DNA from: Paroedura picta | Taxonomy: Eukaryota; Chordata; Lepidosauria; Squamata; Gekkonidae | Length of the DNA: 64,000 bases | Assembly: GCF_049243985.1 (NCBI RefSeq) | Contig: NC_135377.1 | Coordinates: forward strand, 33,557,255 to 33,621,254 | Direction of reading: 5' to 3' | Shown: positions 10,401 through 23,640 of the stretch, one piece after another | How positions within the stretch are numbered: position 1 is the first letter of the stretch | Layout: each line of letters starts with the position of its first letter | Made by a program: the position numbers and the translations under genes | Notes under the pieces: generated by a model | Databases searched by the model: none | Seen by the model: only the letters and a program-made list of their open reading frames with translations | Told to the model about the DNA's origin: nothing

Positions 10401-11410
10401 TAAATATATACTTCTACATTGAAAGGCCTATGCATCTAATCATAGATGCATAGTGCTTCTTTATTGCCACCACTATGGAATCACGAGTCATTCCTGATTG
10501 TGGGGGGTGGGATCTTAGAGAGGCGTGCTTTGTGCTACAATTTTGAGGGGGGTTGATTTTGCCTGCAGGAATGAACACCTATTGGTTGCTCCAGGCAGTT
10601 CACTTAAAAATAAAAACCTCCTATCCCTGGGAGAAGGGAGGCGGGTGCGAGGGTGGGACATTGGAGGTGGAGATAGCGCTTTTTCGCCTTCATACATTTT
10701 TTTTGCTGGTGGCCTGCTGATTGCTCTCCAATAGGTAGTGCTACATATGTTGGTCAATCCACTTTTTGGGATTCACCAACTAGCACTTTAAAATGGATGT
10801 AGCTGGCTGTTTACTGCTCAGATGCTGCATGTTGGCAACATCATGTGGAGGGGTCAAAATATAATGGCAACAAAAGGTAAGTATTTCACTATTTTAAAAG
10901 AGTACAGAAATCCCTCAGGAATTTGAAGTAAGGACAAGTTGGGAAATATCAAAAATAAACTCAGGGCTGCCCCCCCCCCCATCTATTGTCAGAGGAAGGT
11001 CATATTAGCAAGTCAATGGGACACAGGCACACACTTAATCCTGTCAAGATTACTTTGGTTTCAGGTCTTCACCTGGGTCTTCACCTTCAGGTCTTCACCT
11101 TTTTTGGGAATTTGTCTTATCTCCTTTCCCCATTCTGATAATGATCATGGGCCATCAATGTTTATTATAATTTTTAATCATCTATACAGAGACCATCTGG
11201 TCTCCCCAATCTGCCCGCTGTGACTCATAGCCACCTGAGCAGGATTTCCCCAGTAATCTTACACCCTGGTGTTTATCTTGTCCAGGAAATCACTTATGCT
11301 AGTCCAGGAAATCACTTATGTTGCAGCCTTTTCATTTTGTCTCAGCTGTGCCATGCCAGGTAAGCTGCAAACTCACCTTACTGAGTGTTCAACCACCCAG
11401 ATAAAAGCTG
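10401..11410. other. No recognised gene; small duplications and a C run
   Basis: An 11-base C run lies at 10970-10980. A short tandem duplication of TAGTCCAGGAAATCACTTATG-like sequence lies at about 11279-11321, and GGTCTTCACCT is repeated near 11065-11100. Nothing else was recognised. Confidence 0.45.
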
Positions 11411-11765
11411 GTTGTGTCTTTCCTTCTCCCTCAGCTGGAGGACCCATGTCCAGCCATTGCTGCGACAGCTGTACTGGTTGCCAGTCTGCTTCCAAATCCA
11501 CTTTCCCTCCACGTTTTTTAGATCTTATGTGGGGGGGGGGGGGGTTAAAATCAAAATCCAGCTGCAACATTAAATAGTCCCATGCGGACAGGAAAAACAT
11601 GTCTTGCATTATAATTGCACAGATCACAAAAATTTTAAAAGTTTGCAGTTCCTGGACCTTCTCTGTTGTAGGATCTTCATTTTGGAATTCCCTCCCCAGA
11701 AAAACACACCTAATTGAGTCCATTCTGAGCTGTCAAACCCCTTTTTAATCAGATGGGAGGTCGGT
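11411..11765 (+). mobile_element. L2-type LINE reverse transcriptase end
   Basis: Around 11425-11505 the plus strand encodes SWRTHVQPLLRQLYWLPVCFQIHF-like sequence, the end of an L2-type reverse transcriptase. About 150 bp on, 'TTTTGGAATTCCCTCCCCAG' and ACACACCTAATTGAG fit the adjoining tail of the protein. A 14-base G run (11531-11544) interrupts it. A decayed copy. Confidence 0.65.
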
Positions 11766-12420
11766 CTGTTGGCACAAATTTTCCCTTCCCTGAGAGAATC
11801 ATGCTACCACCTCACTGCTGGCTTTCCAGACCTTTCTCCAAAGCATAGTCTTGCTGCTGCCTGCCTCCTCCAAGCACAAACCACATGAAGCACCAGCCCT
11901 GGCAGCAGTAAAGCAGCCTCACCTGTAACCAAGGCCCAAAGGAGACTTCTCCTGGCTTGTGTCTATGCATTTCATAGCCACTGCAGCCGCTGATTCATGC
12001 TGTTGGGGCTTGGTGCTGCTCCAGCTCTGGGATTCTGCCCTCATGCTTCCTTCACCCATCAGCCTTATTTCCTGGGTTTTTTTTGATGGTAAATGTGGCG
12101 CACTGTCTTCTCTTCTGGCCAGGCTGCCAGGACAGCCCAGGCACCGCTTGTTTTTGCTCTGGATAATCAGTGGAAATACTGGAGTGTCCAAGTCAATCCT
12201 AGATGACACCTGGCACCTCTACCACAGACTGGCTAGCAATCTGTGCAAATAGGGGGCAGACATATCGCAACAGTGGCAACATATTTCACTCTAAAGACAG
12301 AGCCTTTTAGGATTTATCAGACCAGAGGGCAATAGGAAAAGATAAAGACTCAACACGAGATCGATTGACTCAGTAAAAAAAGTCAGGACCCTCAGTTTGT
12401 AAAGCCTGGGTGTTTTGGAG
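11766..12420. other. No recognised feature
   Basis: Moderately GC-rich DNA with no recognised gene or repeat. Confidence 0.4.
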
Positions 12421-12433
12421 TCATTAACTCATA

Positions 12434-12716
12434 AGGTAAAGGTAAAGGTATCCCCTGTGCAAGCACCAAGTCATGTCTGACCCTTGGGGTGACGCCCTCC
12501 AGCGTTTTCATGGCAGACTCAATACGGGGTGGTTTGCCAGTGCCTTCCCCAGTCATTACCATTTACCCCCAAGCAGCAAGCTGGGTACTCATTTTACCGA
12601 CCTCGGAAGGATGGAAGACTGAGTCAACCTTGAGCCGGCTGCTGGGATTGAACTCCAAGCCTTATGGGCAAAGCTTTCAGACGGCTGCCTTACCACTCTG
12701 CGCTACAAGAGGCTCT
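12434..12716 (-). mobile_element. tRNA-derived SINE (family A) with perfect target duplication
   Basis: A full-length copy of the family at 7471 and 43511. TCATTAACTCATA (13 bp) occurs just before (12421-12433) and just after (12717-12729), marking the insertion exactly. The head ends in AAGAGGCTCT. Confidence 0.95.
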
Positions 12717-12829
12717 TCATTAACTCATAGGTCACCATAAATTGGAAACAACTTTATAGCAAATAACATACACTTATGCAGGCTGTATGGATGAAAGAGG
12801 TTGTGTGCTGTTTGTTGCTGGGAAAAGCG

Positions 12830-13012
12830 ACCACAAGGAGTCTCAAAGGGGCTTAGGGTTGCTTTCCCTTCCTCTTCCCACAACAGTCACCTTGTGAGGT
12901 AGGTGGAGCTGAGAAAGCTCTGAGAGGACTGTGAGTGGCCCCGAGTCACCAAGCTTGCTGCATGTGGAGGAGTGGGGAATCAAACTCAGTTCCCCAGATT
13001 AGAGACATGCAC
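12830..13012 (-). mobile_element. tRNA-derived SINE (family C), antisense
   Basis: Antisense body: GGAGTCTCAAAGGGGCTTA, CTTGTGAGGTAGGTGGAGCTG, 'GCATGTGGAGGAGTGGGGAA' and TCAAACTCAG (box-B region). The part with box A is lost. Other copies are at 22336-22608, 40355-40600 and 52420-52665. Confidence 0.8.
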
Positions 13013-15132
13013 ATTGACACACACACATTCATGCACTTTCTTGCCACAAGAATTACTATTAATCTGCTTAAGTTTTCTTAATAAGCAGCTTTTGAATCGG
13101 TATGCAGCAGTCTAGATTCCCAGAAATGCTATTTTATTTTTGTTAGAAGGTCTCAAATTCACCCTTACAAATAACCAAACATCTTGATGGACTGCCATTT
13201 GGTTATTTAATAGCCAAGAATTGTCATCACCTTTTCATACAGAGTCATTCCTTCATAAATGTCAAGGGTACATAAGGCTAAATAGTTTTCCTATTCTAGA
13301 ATTGCCACAAAAAGACTTCTTTGGTGCATTCCCACCACTTGCTATTTTGTAATTAAATGTTTGTTTGGTTAGAAGTTTCTTTCTTTGTTCCCCAAGGCTA
13401 AAAACAAAACTACAACAACAACAACAAACCCTATTTCTGATGAAGTGATTTCATTTAGCTGAAATGATCCCTGTTAGTTACATGAAAGATGGAACACTTG
13501 TTCTCTTATGCTGGTATGCAGAGAGTCTCCTAAGTACAAAATACACATCAAGGGCCAATTACACATGAAAAACCACTGATGGTATGAGAGCTGGTTAATA
13601 TTTCTGAATTATTAAGTCTGACAGCATAATCATGCCTTTTTGTTGCTTAGGCTGTTGATACCAGATGCTGAATGCACAGCAGAATGTAACAGGCATAATA
13701 GAAGGCATTTTAAGGTAGCACCGTTCAACATAATGGATTTTTAAAAATACTTTGGGTAATTCCAAATGTAGAAAAACAGATGCTGGATCCCAGTATAGGG
13801 ATGGGAGAGATTTGTGCAGCAACTGGTGGGGTTTTGTATCAGACTTTTGTCCTTTTAATTCAAATAGGCAGGATTCATGTTATTGCACTGAGATTTAACT
13901 AAAGCTGAGTGCTGAGAGCCAATGGCTTCCCATTGGACTTCTCCCTCCTAAATTGTAGGAATCCAGATGAAATGGTCGAAGGTAGGGAACAGGACTAAAG
14001 AGACACCCACCCCACCCACCCCAGCCCTTTGCTGTGACTTAGAATACTGTCTTTTCAGGGCTGTTTTGTCTAACTCTTCTGTGTAGATATCGCTGCTGAA
14101 ATATTATAACGATAACCCCAACATTTTAAAAACAAACTGTTTTGATAGGTTCAATGTATTTGAAATTATTGAGAAATGGGGCTCTGCATTTTATAAATTG
14201 TGTCCCTTTCTCTAAGCAAACCGAAAAAGGAAAAGGATGCTAGGTGATAGCTTTATGGTTACACAAAGCCTCTTATGCATTTCACCATAACTGTATTCTG
14301 TTAGTAATAGAACTTAATTGCTGCAGAAAGGTTCAATATCTTGTGATCTCCCTGACAAAGCATGTGCAATGAAACACATAGAGGGTTTGCCACAAAGACC
14401 CAGCATCTCCCCAATCCCCCCACAGCGCTTTTCTTTTTTGTACTGGCATGTTGCTTGGTGTAGCCCTTCCCTCCACCCCCCATAAGGTTCACAGTACAGA
14501 AATGCCACACTTCAGGAATGACTTAAATTGTTTAACACAAAAAGTGTATTCCTGTCACTATCACTGTTGGCCTCCAAAAACTCTATATGGCACTGAAGAA
14601 TACTATCTCACTGTCACTCCAGGTTACCGGTGTCACCGGCTCATCACTAGTCCAGATCATCTCTTGTTGGGATAAATATTTTCTGCCCATCCCAAAAGTC
14701 TCAAGTAGTGGCTGCAGCTGCCAGGTCCAGTTCTGTACTTTAGTGTCACTTTGCCAGAACTGCTACAGATATAAAGCTGAGTTTTATTATCCCAATCATT
14801 TTAAATCATATCAAGCCCTGTCCCAGCCATTGTTCTTTAAGGAATCCACAAGTGGGTTTTGAGGCACTCCTGTTCCAGGGAAGATCTTAAGAGATGTCCA
14901 TTAGTCCTTAGTGCTAGCATTAACCCCTGCAGAAGGCAATGTTGACACAAGGAAGTGGTTGTTGCCTGCAATATCCAAGGAGGGATAGAAACAGGAAGCC
15001 CAGCTTTGCAAGTTGATCAGCCTTGATCTGGAATAAGACACACTGAAGAACAAAAGCTGTGTGTGGAGGGGGAGATATCTCTTGAAGTTGTCTTTCCTTC
15101 CAAGTCCACCCAAGTCAGGCTTTAGAAGGTCT
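13013..15132. other. Repeat-poor stretch, no gene recognised
   Basis: No transposon family or exon was recognised in 2.1 kb. Confidence 0.4.
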
Positions 15133-15335
15133 TGACAGCCCAGGCAAGCCCAATGGCATCAGATCTTGGAAGCTTAGCAGGGCCAACCCTGGCTTGTATT
15201 TGGATGGGAGTCCTCCAAGGACTGGGCTGGTAGTTCTTCCAGGTAGTTCTTCCACATTAGGCATCATGACAAAGAGGCAGGGAAAGGCAAACCACCTCCA
15301 AACACCCTTGCCTGGCTGCCAGCTCTTCTGGCCAC
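15133..15335 (+). mobile_element. 5S-rRNA-derived SINE
   Basis: The head ATCAGATCTTGGAAGCTTAG, then GGGCCAACCCTGG and TATTTGGATGGGAGTC, corresponds to the internal promoter region of 5S rRNA. It is followed by the squamate SINE body GGCAGGGAAAGGCAAACC. Further copies: 25212-25420, 25838-26012, 37281-37485 and 39506-39870. Confidence 0.85.
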
Positions 15336-16339
15336 ACTGAGCATGCCATACAATGAATAGCAGGCTATAGAAGCAGGAACATTTTACATTCTGGGATCCT
15401 TTATACATAAGGGAACAACACATTTCAACTACTGTAGTTCTTGCAGCCAGTGAAGCAAGCTGAAAGTCGTATGCTTTATTAACTTTGCAATCTACCATGA
15501 CCAAATAAAACAAAAAATAAAAAATATTATGCCTTCCTTGTGGTCCAAAAACATTTTGGAAAAAGTACAACTGGCTGAAATTCCGAGGGACTCACAAATA
15601 TCTTCTGATATGATTTAATATTTGTTCATTAACTGTGTTTATAGTTTTATGAAAGGAGTACATAAGGGGAAGAATGGAACATCAAGAGCCATTTGCTCAT
15701 GCAATATTACTGATGATTATGAAAGCGGATTAATATTTCTGAATTATTAAGTCTGACAATATAATAATGCATTTCTCCTTCCTTTTTTTTCTTGGCACCA
15801 GATGTTTAATGCAGAGTAAAATGAGGCTGTAATAGATTTTGTAATTAATGACTAGAAAGCATAAAAATATATACTGAAAATATGTATTGCTGTGAAGATA
15901 TTGTGGCATAATTTGTAAGGCTAACAGATGTTCCTTGGGAATTATGCCTTGACATAACTGCCTTGACAAACCCTTGGGAAGTATGGATTTTTGGGAAAAG
16001 AACTAAGTTGAATGTTTACCGAAAACGAATTGTGACTTCAGGATTAGTCAGTATTGTTCCTACATCATTCATGTGAACATCACTGAAGGGAAATTCCTAA
16101 ACTTCTCAGATCCCAGACTGCTATCTTTAAAGAAGAATGCAGTCTAACAAAAGCAATCAAATATGAATTCTGCCTTTTAAGATTGTTTCATCTGTGTTTG
16201 ATGCCCCATTGCTTTAAAGAGTTAAGTGGGGCTTGATCACTCTGGCTTTATAGTAGCCCTCAGTTCAGATATCTTAGTGTCAGCAGCAACCAGGACTCCA
16301 GTCAGGCTCCTCTGGTCTGTGCAGTGATTCTGATTCTTC
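15336..16339. other. No recognised feature
   Basis: No repeat or gene was recognised. Confidence 0.4.
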
Positions 16340-16756
16340 AGGATTTGTTTCTATACTTTGTATTTATATCCTGCTTTTGTTCCTAATCCACATCCCACGT
16401 GGCTTGTCAAATCATTCTCCCTTATTCTCACAATAACCATCTTGATGGATCCCACCAAGTCACCCAGTGATTGGGTTACCAACTTCAGCTTAGGAAATTC
16501 CTGGAGATTTGGGGTGGTGCCTGGGGGCAGGGGAATTTAGGGTAGTATAACCATGGCATTTACTGAAGTATACCATGGTATTTGCTGAACTACCATTTTC
16601 TCCAAGGGTTAGGGTCACTGCAGCAATTTTGGGAGAATTCCAGTCCCACCTGGAAGCTGGCAAGCCAACACAGTGAGCTTCCACGGCAGAGTAAGAATTT
16701 GAACCCGGTTGCCCTAGGTCTTGTACGACACTTTAACCACTATATCCGCATCTGAG
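16340..16756 (-). mobile_element. tRNA-derived SINE split by a MITE-like insertion
   Basis: The left part (16340-16472) has the antisense SINE 3' region (TATTTATATCCTGCTTTTG, CTCACAATAACC). The right part (16673-16756) has 'AGAATTTGAACCCGGTTGCC' and CACTTTAACCACTATA, the antisense box-B and box-A regions. Between them lies the element listed at 16473-16672. Confidence 0.65.
16473..16672 (+). mobile_element. MITE-like element with GGGTTGCCAAC-type ends
   Basis: It starts GGGTTACCAACTTCAGC, has GGAAATTCCTGGAGATTTGG and ACCATTTTCTCCAAGGG inside, and ends CCACCTGGAAGCTGGCAAGCC. The two ends are imperfect inverted repeats. It sits inside a SINE, so it is younger than that SINE. Superfamily unknown. 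Confidence 0.6.
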
Positions 16757-19700
16757 GAACTGGAATTATGAGGGAAGGGATGGCGTTTGTGCACAGCCAT
16801 AAGAAGGGATATGCAAGTGAATCACTTCTTTGGCTCTATGCAGTCGCCATTCAATAGAAGGAAGATATTCATGAGCTATTTAAGCTGAATCCTCTGCATT
16901 TGGACTCAAGTGAAGGCCTGCCTCAGTAACAGTAACCACTGGAGAACATGGGTGATGGCAGATAGTGTCAGTGACAATGTGAGAATTACAGGTGCTTGCA
17001 GCAACACCTTCTTCATCTCCACAAGGCCTCAGGCTTGATGGTATCTGGGAGAGGGCTTCATAAAAGTAGGGTTGTAAACTGGGACTTGCATATAGCGCAC
17101 ATATTTGGGAGGGAAGCCTAGGGAGGGTGGGATTTGGGAGGGTGGGATCTTAACATATTGTTTGCCCTTATGGATCTTAGTTCTGAACCAGTCTTTTTCA
17201 CCTCTTTGAACTAGCTGACAAACTAGGATTTTATGAATCAACCACTGTGAATAAAGTAATTTTGTTTTCACATATGAAGAAAGGGTCTGGAAGAGAAAAG
17301 GATCACCATACTATATGTAAGTCTTTACAGTGTTTCATTGGCACTGTTTTTACAGACCTCTAGATCATACTAGGGCTTTGTAACAGATATTGTGATAGAT
17401 TTAAATCAGTTCATTAAAGCATTTCACCTGAAACCATCTCAAGGGTAATATTTTTTGAGTAGGCATGGAAAAATAAAGCCTGACACTGCCTTCCTTTGAT
17501 ACATTCAGTTCTCTAACTCCTTCTACATGTAAATAGCTTTCCTGATCCTTTATTGCACAATCTGCTAATTTGGTGGTAGGGGGGAGGAAACAGCTGTTTG
17601 GTAGACAGCTGTTTCGTTTAACAAACAACTGAGAAAACTGCTCTCTTGGATGTAGTAAACAAACAGGAAAAATTTTGATTTAAAATTGTTGGGACTCATG
17701 TGATTGCATTACTGTGCGCACTGTGATGAGGCATGGGAGCACATACATGCCTCCCTCCCAGTCCCTTTGTGTCCTAAAAGCATCATTCTTAGCAATTCAC
17801 TTTTATTTTTGGCAAGTACTATAACTCACTGACTTTATAAAATAATTCTACAGTTTTAAGTGGCTTCTAAGTGAGACTATGAGGTTTCTAGTGTCTCTTG
17901 CAAACCTGCATGAAAATTTGTATAGCCATGAAACTAGCCTATTGTTATGCTTAAACTTAATGTATGCATTCCTATTACTCCAAAAAAGGATCAAAACTAT
18001 GTATGTGAAGCAGGACACAGCTGTGTTGTGCTTAGAGTAAGAAGCTCTATTTTCTTAAAATAAAAAAACAGCTAGTCTCAAAGAAATTTCTCATCACCCC
18101 CCAAGAGTTTGTCTGTGGCCCAGCTATCTGCTCTAGGAGAGAAGGCATCTCTTATTGGAGAACACTGGAGAAAAGTTCTTTACCAGAACCAAAACTGGTC
18201 ACAGTGCTCATATGGGCAATCTGTTTGTAGCCATTAGAGTAGTTGTACAATCAAACAACTATACCAGCTTCTGATCTTACTGTTGTAGGAATTCAATGGG
18301 CACTTTCCCTTTGCCAAACTTCAGTTATATGGTGGAGGAAGAGGATGGCAGGCAGAGTGTGGGGGGGGGGGGAAAAGAAGGGAATCCATATAGAAAGTAG
18401 CTTTCCTATGCTCAACAGATTCTTTGTAGCCATAGAAATGGTTCAACCCTGCAACCTCAAGATCCATCAACAAAAGGCATTGATGGCCATAGATCTGTTG
18501 GATGTTGTAGCTCCTAGGCAAGAGCATCTGGGATGGAAAGATGTTAAGGGAATTCTCTCAATCACGTACACATGATGGTTGGCCCACACCACCCCATTGG
18601 TTAGATGCTGAGCCTCTTTGGCTATTGCTTCCTTCTGTTTAGTCTTATATAGGACCTCTCTTCTCTCTGTTACCTGGGCTTAGAGATGCAGCAAGTTAAC
18701 CTTTTTGAAGTTAATCTGTTCACAATAAGTTAAGCACCTACTTCTATTTTTGTAAGTATTTTTTTTCTTTTATTACCATTGGATTTAGTTTGTCTTTGTA
18801 ATTTGTTTGAATAGCATCTTACTTTAACTGGAAACTGTGGAGAAGCAGGGATACTTGCAAAAGCTTCTGTGCCTTCAAGTCAAATTAGGGTTTTTTTCAC
18901 ATTTAACCCAAGAAGATCTTCCTCACATTTCCTTCTACCAATAGTATTTTCTGATTACAGGTCTTCTGGGATCTACTTATTCTGATAGCCATGAAGTTCA
19001 GGAGTCTACAAGAAGGAATGGGAAGCAAACAAGCATTTTTACTATAATTTGCATCCTGCAACTTTGCGAATGGAGAGAACAGTGTAATTCCCTTCCCTCT
19101 CCCTGTTACAGCCTCCTGATCCCCATGGCTATTAACCAAGTGGATCTTGTGACCTTGTCAATAAACTTCCTCAAAGCTGGGAAGCATTTCTGGGGGAAGG
19201 GGAATGCTGAAAAGATCTGTGATCCACAGATCCCATGAACAAAAGCCCACTTTGACATAAGGGTTGGTTCATAAATAGGAGTCTACTGATAAACAAGGCT
19301 AATGTTTTGCATTGATGCAGGTATTTATTTATATCTCCTTTTCCTCCTCTAAGGGAAAGTAGAGCTCGTGGCTGTAAAGCATGCATAACTGTTAGAAGAA
19401 GGGTGAAGCTTGGGCCGAGGAGAAAGGAGTTTGGTAGGGGTTTCTGGTCAGTGAAAGGGAGAAGGAGCAGGGGGTGAATAATCCACTTCCTTCTGCCTGG
19501 CAAGTGTAAAAAATCCAAGCTACATATCACAGTAAATGAAACATTAATTTGCTTTACAGCAATTTAGAAGCCATCTTGTACAACCATTTTAGATCAGGAC
19601 TAATTTTATTTGCTATTTTCAAGCTAAGTTTTAGAAACTGATGCCTCTTTTTTCTATTCTTATTGGTTTTCTTGGATGTTACACTTTCCAATCTTTAATA

Positions 19701-20029
19701 ATGAGAAGGAATGATGTCTGAAATATCATTAGACTGTGCCACCATATGGCTGAGATTAAAAATGAATACAACAACAGCACATCTGTCAAAAGCAACTTAT
19801 TATTTAATGAGAAACCAGGACTCCAGGATAAAAAGTCTTTGTTTCCCTTGTTACAATACAGATTTATTTCTCTTGACCATCTGGTCATCTGGGTATTGTT
19901 TTAATTCAGACATAAGACTGCAAAGGTGTCAAGGAAATTACTTGAGATGTTCAACTAGAGTTCAATTAATAGATTCTAAGTTTCATACACTGTCTAGTTA
20001 AACATATTTCTTAATCACAGTTTCAAAGA
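16757..20029. other. Mostly unassigned DNA
   Basis: At about 17065-17160 a weak match to the MITE-like family occurs (AGGGTTGTAAACTGGGAC, GGGAGGGTGGGAT twice). A 12-base G run lies at 18361-18372. No gene was recognised, including in the minus-strand frame at 19171-19530. Confidence 0.4.
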
Positions 20030-20960
20030 AGAGACTAATTATTATGGATTGTTTTCTTTTTGAATAATTGAACTTTTATTCAGAGATTTTTAAAGACACA
20101 ACATAGACAAAAAAGAAAAAAGTTTACAATTGGACAAAGAAAGAAAGAGGTTTCCAATCTTATATATGCTTGTTATTAATCGAATTGTTATCTGTTAAAC
20201 TACTCTAATATAAAAAAGAAAGTCTAAAATACTTTTTTCTTTTTTTAATTTTTTATACTTTAATCCTCAAAACCACAAACTGATATTTCATTTTTATTTA
20301 TATCAGCAGAAAGTCCATGAAAACTATTTTAAAATACTGCAGTTTTCTTTTGTTTAATTAAAACAGTGTTTAGACATTTCAGCCAGTTTTACCATCTTTA
20401 TCCACTGTTCTTTAATTATAGGTAATAAGAAGCATTTCCATTTTTAAATTGTCTGCTGTAACCATGTATAGAAACAAGGTTCCATGGTTTCCCCCCCACA
20501 AAAAAAATTCCTTTCCTATTAAGCCTGAAAGAAATGTCTGTTTGTATCTCAGTCCTTAATGTCTTCTGAATTAAGGCATGCACTTGTGTCCATTTTATTT
20601 TGCTCTCTTATATGTCCACCAAAGATGAAAAAATTGCCTTCATGATGTTCATATTTCCAACAAATGTTAGGCATATCTTTATACATTTCTGATAACCTTT
20701 CAGTGACTAGTATCAACAATACATCATTTCCTTAAGATTTGAGCTTAATATATATTGGAGACCCCTTGTCTACATATTTTCCCATGGTTCCATTAATATA
20801 TCATGTCCAACATTTTTGCCCTTTTGTCCATACATTCTTTCATGAATAATTCTTCTCGAATTTCAGCATCTTAGCAATAATATGCTCATCATTTGTACAT
20901 GACTGTATTTCAAAAACATTCTTATCTTGATCAAAGCCATGTGCTTTACTGTCTGCTTTT
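20030..20960 (-). mobile_element. L1-clade LINE, distal ORF2
   Basis: Read on the minus strand and across stops it shows the L1 ORF2 C-terminal pattern: FMKECMDKRAKMLDM, then a 'CWKYE-HHEG' block followed by an H-L-WW-T-K motif. A region then matches 'W-T-Q-V-H-x-LIQK-LR-EI', and NRKGIFF follows. It is degenerate with many stops and lacks a clear 5' end. Confidence 0.72.
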
Positions 20961-22335
20961 CTTTCTGTGCATTAAAAAAAAAACCTTTGGCAAGAATGTT
21001 CTTCAACCATCAAATTTTCTCTTGTCTTCATGTTACAATCCCCTGTATGGGTTGTTTTCTGAATTGTATAAGACTGGAAGGAAAATAATCTAGTGGGGTT
21101 CTTTGAGGATTATTTCTTAAATTTTGAAATCAGTGTGCCAGAAGAGTGTCACTCTGTTTAAGACTGCACTAAAAATAGTCTGTGCCAGAAGAAAGGCTTA
21201 GTGGAAGAATATTACCATCAGGACATTCTATACAACACCTAAGCAATATCAAACAAAAATCAGGACAGTTATGTAAATATAAACCCATTGATGTCACTTC
21301 CTTTAAATATGCTTGAATCTGTGTTGAATGATGGCTAAAGAGATTGGTACAGACTGATTCACAGTAAGTCATAACATCAGAACTCAGAACCTTTAACAAT
21401 ATATTTTTAAACATACCTGTTGGTATCCCACTTCTTTTTCATAATTGTAAGAACATTTTGGAAATTATATGCCACAGTGTCAGGGGCTGGTAGTGCCCTC
21501 CCCACACCTATCCACTTCCTTGTGGCTTTGCTTGAGAGCTTGAGGAGACAGTGAAGCCTGCAGCTTTTTCTCCACTGCTGTACGAACCTGGGGGATAATG
21601 CTGTGTGGTCCCAGCAATGCTGTGGGTGAGGAGAAACTTCCTAGTTCCTTCAGGACCTGTAGAGCTCTGGTGAAGATGAGGGAGGCATCCAGATATTGGG
21701 TCTCATAGACAGGCCAGGAAGAATGCCTGGAATAGGTTGCAGGGGCAATGGGAAACTGAAAGAGGTTGTAGAAGGAAGGCAAGCCTGGGATGGGTATGCC
21801 AGTGGGTAAGGTTGGCAAAAGTAATGGTCAGCTAGAAAGAGGGAGGCAGGCAGGAGCTAGGCAAATGATTTGAGGAGGGAGAGAGGCAAGGAGCATATGG
21901 GGGACAGTGGCACCAATCTTCTGGGAGCCACTGTTAGCAGCAGAGGGGCTACTTTTAAAGGCCTTCAGCCTGTTGAAGTAACCAAGAGGAAGAAGTCTCA
22001 AGGGAGGACATTATGTCCACAGCCCAAAGTGAGCAGAGCAATATCCCCAGGGAGAGGATTGGAGGAGCCCAGGATACTCCCACCCCCGGAAGCAGTTTAC
22101 ATTTGTAGCACATGTAATAGGACTATGGTCCCCGTGGTTCCAGGGGCCCTACATTGCTGTATGGTTAGGGGGCCTTCACACTGTGATTATTAGGGGGTCT
22201 TCATACTTATGTGGCAAGTATGACAAAAGTGCAATATACATGCTCTGTTAGTGACAGAGCATGCACATCGCTCATTGAGCATGCATACAGACCATAAAAT
22301 GCACAAGTCTGAAGGTCCCCTTAAAATAGAAGACA
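20961..22335. other. Unassigned DNA
   Basis: The GC-richer stretch 21480-22150 carries a 112-codon minus frame and a 107-codon plus frame without recognisable domains. It may be an old repeat, but I cannot name it. Confidence 0.35.
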
Positions 22336-22608
22336 AAGAAGAGGAGTTGGTTTTTATGCCCTGCTTTTCACTATCTGAAGGAGTTTCAAATGGCTTAAAA
22401 TTGCTTTCCCTTCATTTCCTCACAACAGATATCCTGTGAGGTAGGTGGGGTTGAAAGAGCTCTGATAGGACTTCTCTGTGAGAACATCCCTAGGAGAACT
22501 GTGACTACTCCAAGGTCACCCAACTGGCTGCATGTGGAAGACTGAGGAATCAAACCCAGCTTGCCATATTAGAAGCTGCCACTATTAACCATTATACCAT
22601 GATACTGG
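22336..22608 (-). mobile_element. tRNA-derived SINE (family C), full length antisense
   Basis: Antisense order: AGAGGAGTTGGTTTTTATGCC, CTGTGAGGTAGGTGGGGTTG, GCATGTGGAAGACTGAGGAA, TCAAACCCAG (box B) and TTAACCATTATACCATG (box A). This is the complete layout of the family with its tRNA-like head to the right. Confidence 0.85.
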
Positions 22609-22717
22609 GGCATTGTATTTAAGTATTCCACCAAGGTTTGAGAAATGTTTTCAGCAAAGTAAAGCTGTGAGTTTTTTTCAAAGTTCCAATCCCACAGTTG
22701 CTTGTGCAGCACAAGTA

Positions 22718-22971
22718 TAAGGTGGCCAGATTTTAACAGTGAGACACCATTGACTTGGGGGGGGGGGGTTCTTGATTAATAATTTAGTCTATACGGAGCA
22801 ACAAAAATTTTCATAGAACACATAGAACAAAATTGTAATTGTAATTGTAATATATATTTTTATTGTAATATATATTTTTGTATTGTAATATATATTTTAA
22901 TTGCAACATAAGTACAATTTGCCAGGTGCCCCCAGATGTCCCTCCAAAAGTGGGACAATCTGGTCACCTTA
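22718..22971. mobile_element. Non-autonomous hAT element, TAAGGTGACCAG family
   Basis: Terminal inverted repeats TAAGGTGGCCAGATT and its mate ending TGGTCACCTTA are bounded by an exact 8-bp duplication CACAAGTA (22710-22717 and 22972-22979), the hAT signature. It contains a 12-base G run at 22757-22768. A sister copy is at 37850-38071. Confidence 0.92.
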
Positions 22972-23144
22972 CACAAGTAACAACTCTAATTGTGCCCTGT
23001 TAGGGCTCTGAAAATCCTAAAACTGGGCCTGCCCACCCCAGAAACCATTTATTAAGCAGGTCCTAATACAGCCAAAGCAGATGAGCTAGGTTGCACTTAG
23101 CTAGCCAGAGGGTGAATCACATTATGGAAGACAGAAGGCTATAT

Positions 23145-23640
23145 AGTTATTAAGATTATATACCACTTTTACAGGGTGGTTCACAAGAGCATCATACATA
23201 ATACAATTTACAATTTAAAACATCCATGGTCCAGCAATAGTTAAAGCCAATAAAACCTCTAAAATCTCATTCTAATTCTAACATTCCATTTTTCAGATGG
23301 CTCCAAATCCATAGGAGTAGCAATGCAATTAAAGAAAAGGAAGGCAGTAGGGTCAGCTGGGAGCTGGTAACAGAATTGCTGTGCCTATTGTCAACCAAAG
23401 GCTCAGTGGAACAGCTCCATTTTACAGGTCCTGCAGAACTGAGATAAGTCCCATAGGGCCTGGATCTCAACTGGAAGCATGTTCCACCAGACAAAGGACA
23501 GGGTGGAATAATAGGCATGGTCCCAGCCCTGGTCAACAATAGGTGCACCTGCCTCAGGCCAGGGAATACTAGAAAGTTGCCATTTAGAGAATGCAACTCG
23601 CTCCCGGGGATATACCAGGGGTAGGTAAACATAACTGACA
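23145..23640 (-). mobile_element. L2-type LINE 3' end, antisense
   Basis: It begins with the antisense AT-rich tail, TATACCACTTTTACAGGGTG, followed by 'ACAGCTCCATTTTACAGG', 'GTTCCACCAGACAAAGGACA' and GTCCCAGCCCTGGTCAACA. This matches the L2-type 3' region also seen at 30778-31360 and 52838-53255. Confidence 0.7.

Noticed and set aside
21480-22193. Candidate gene or coding repeat from paired frames of about 110 codons
   Set aside because: No domain was recognised in either strand. The frames are proline- and glycine-rich without repeats or motifs that would name a family.
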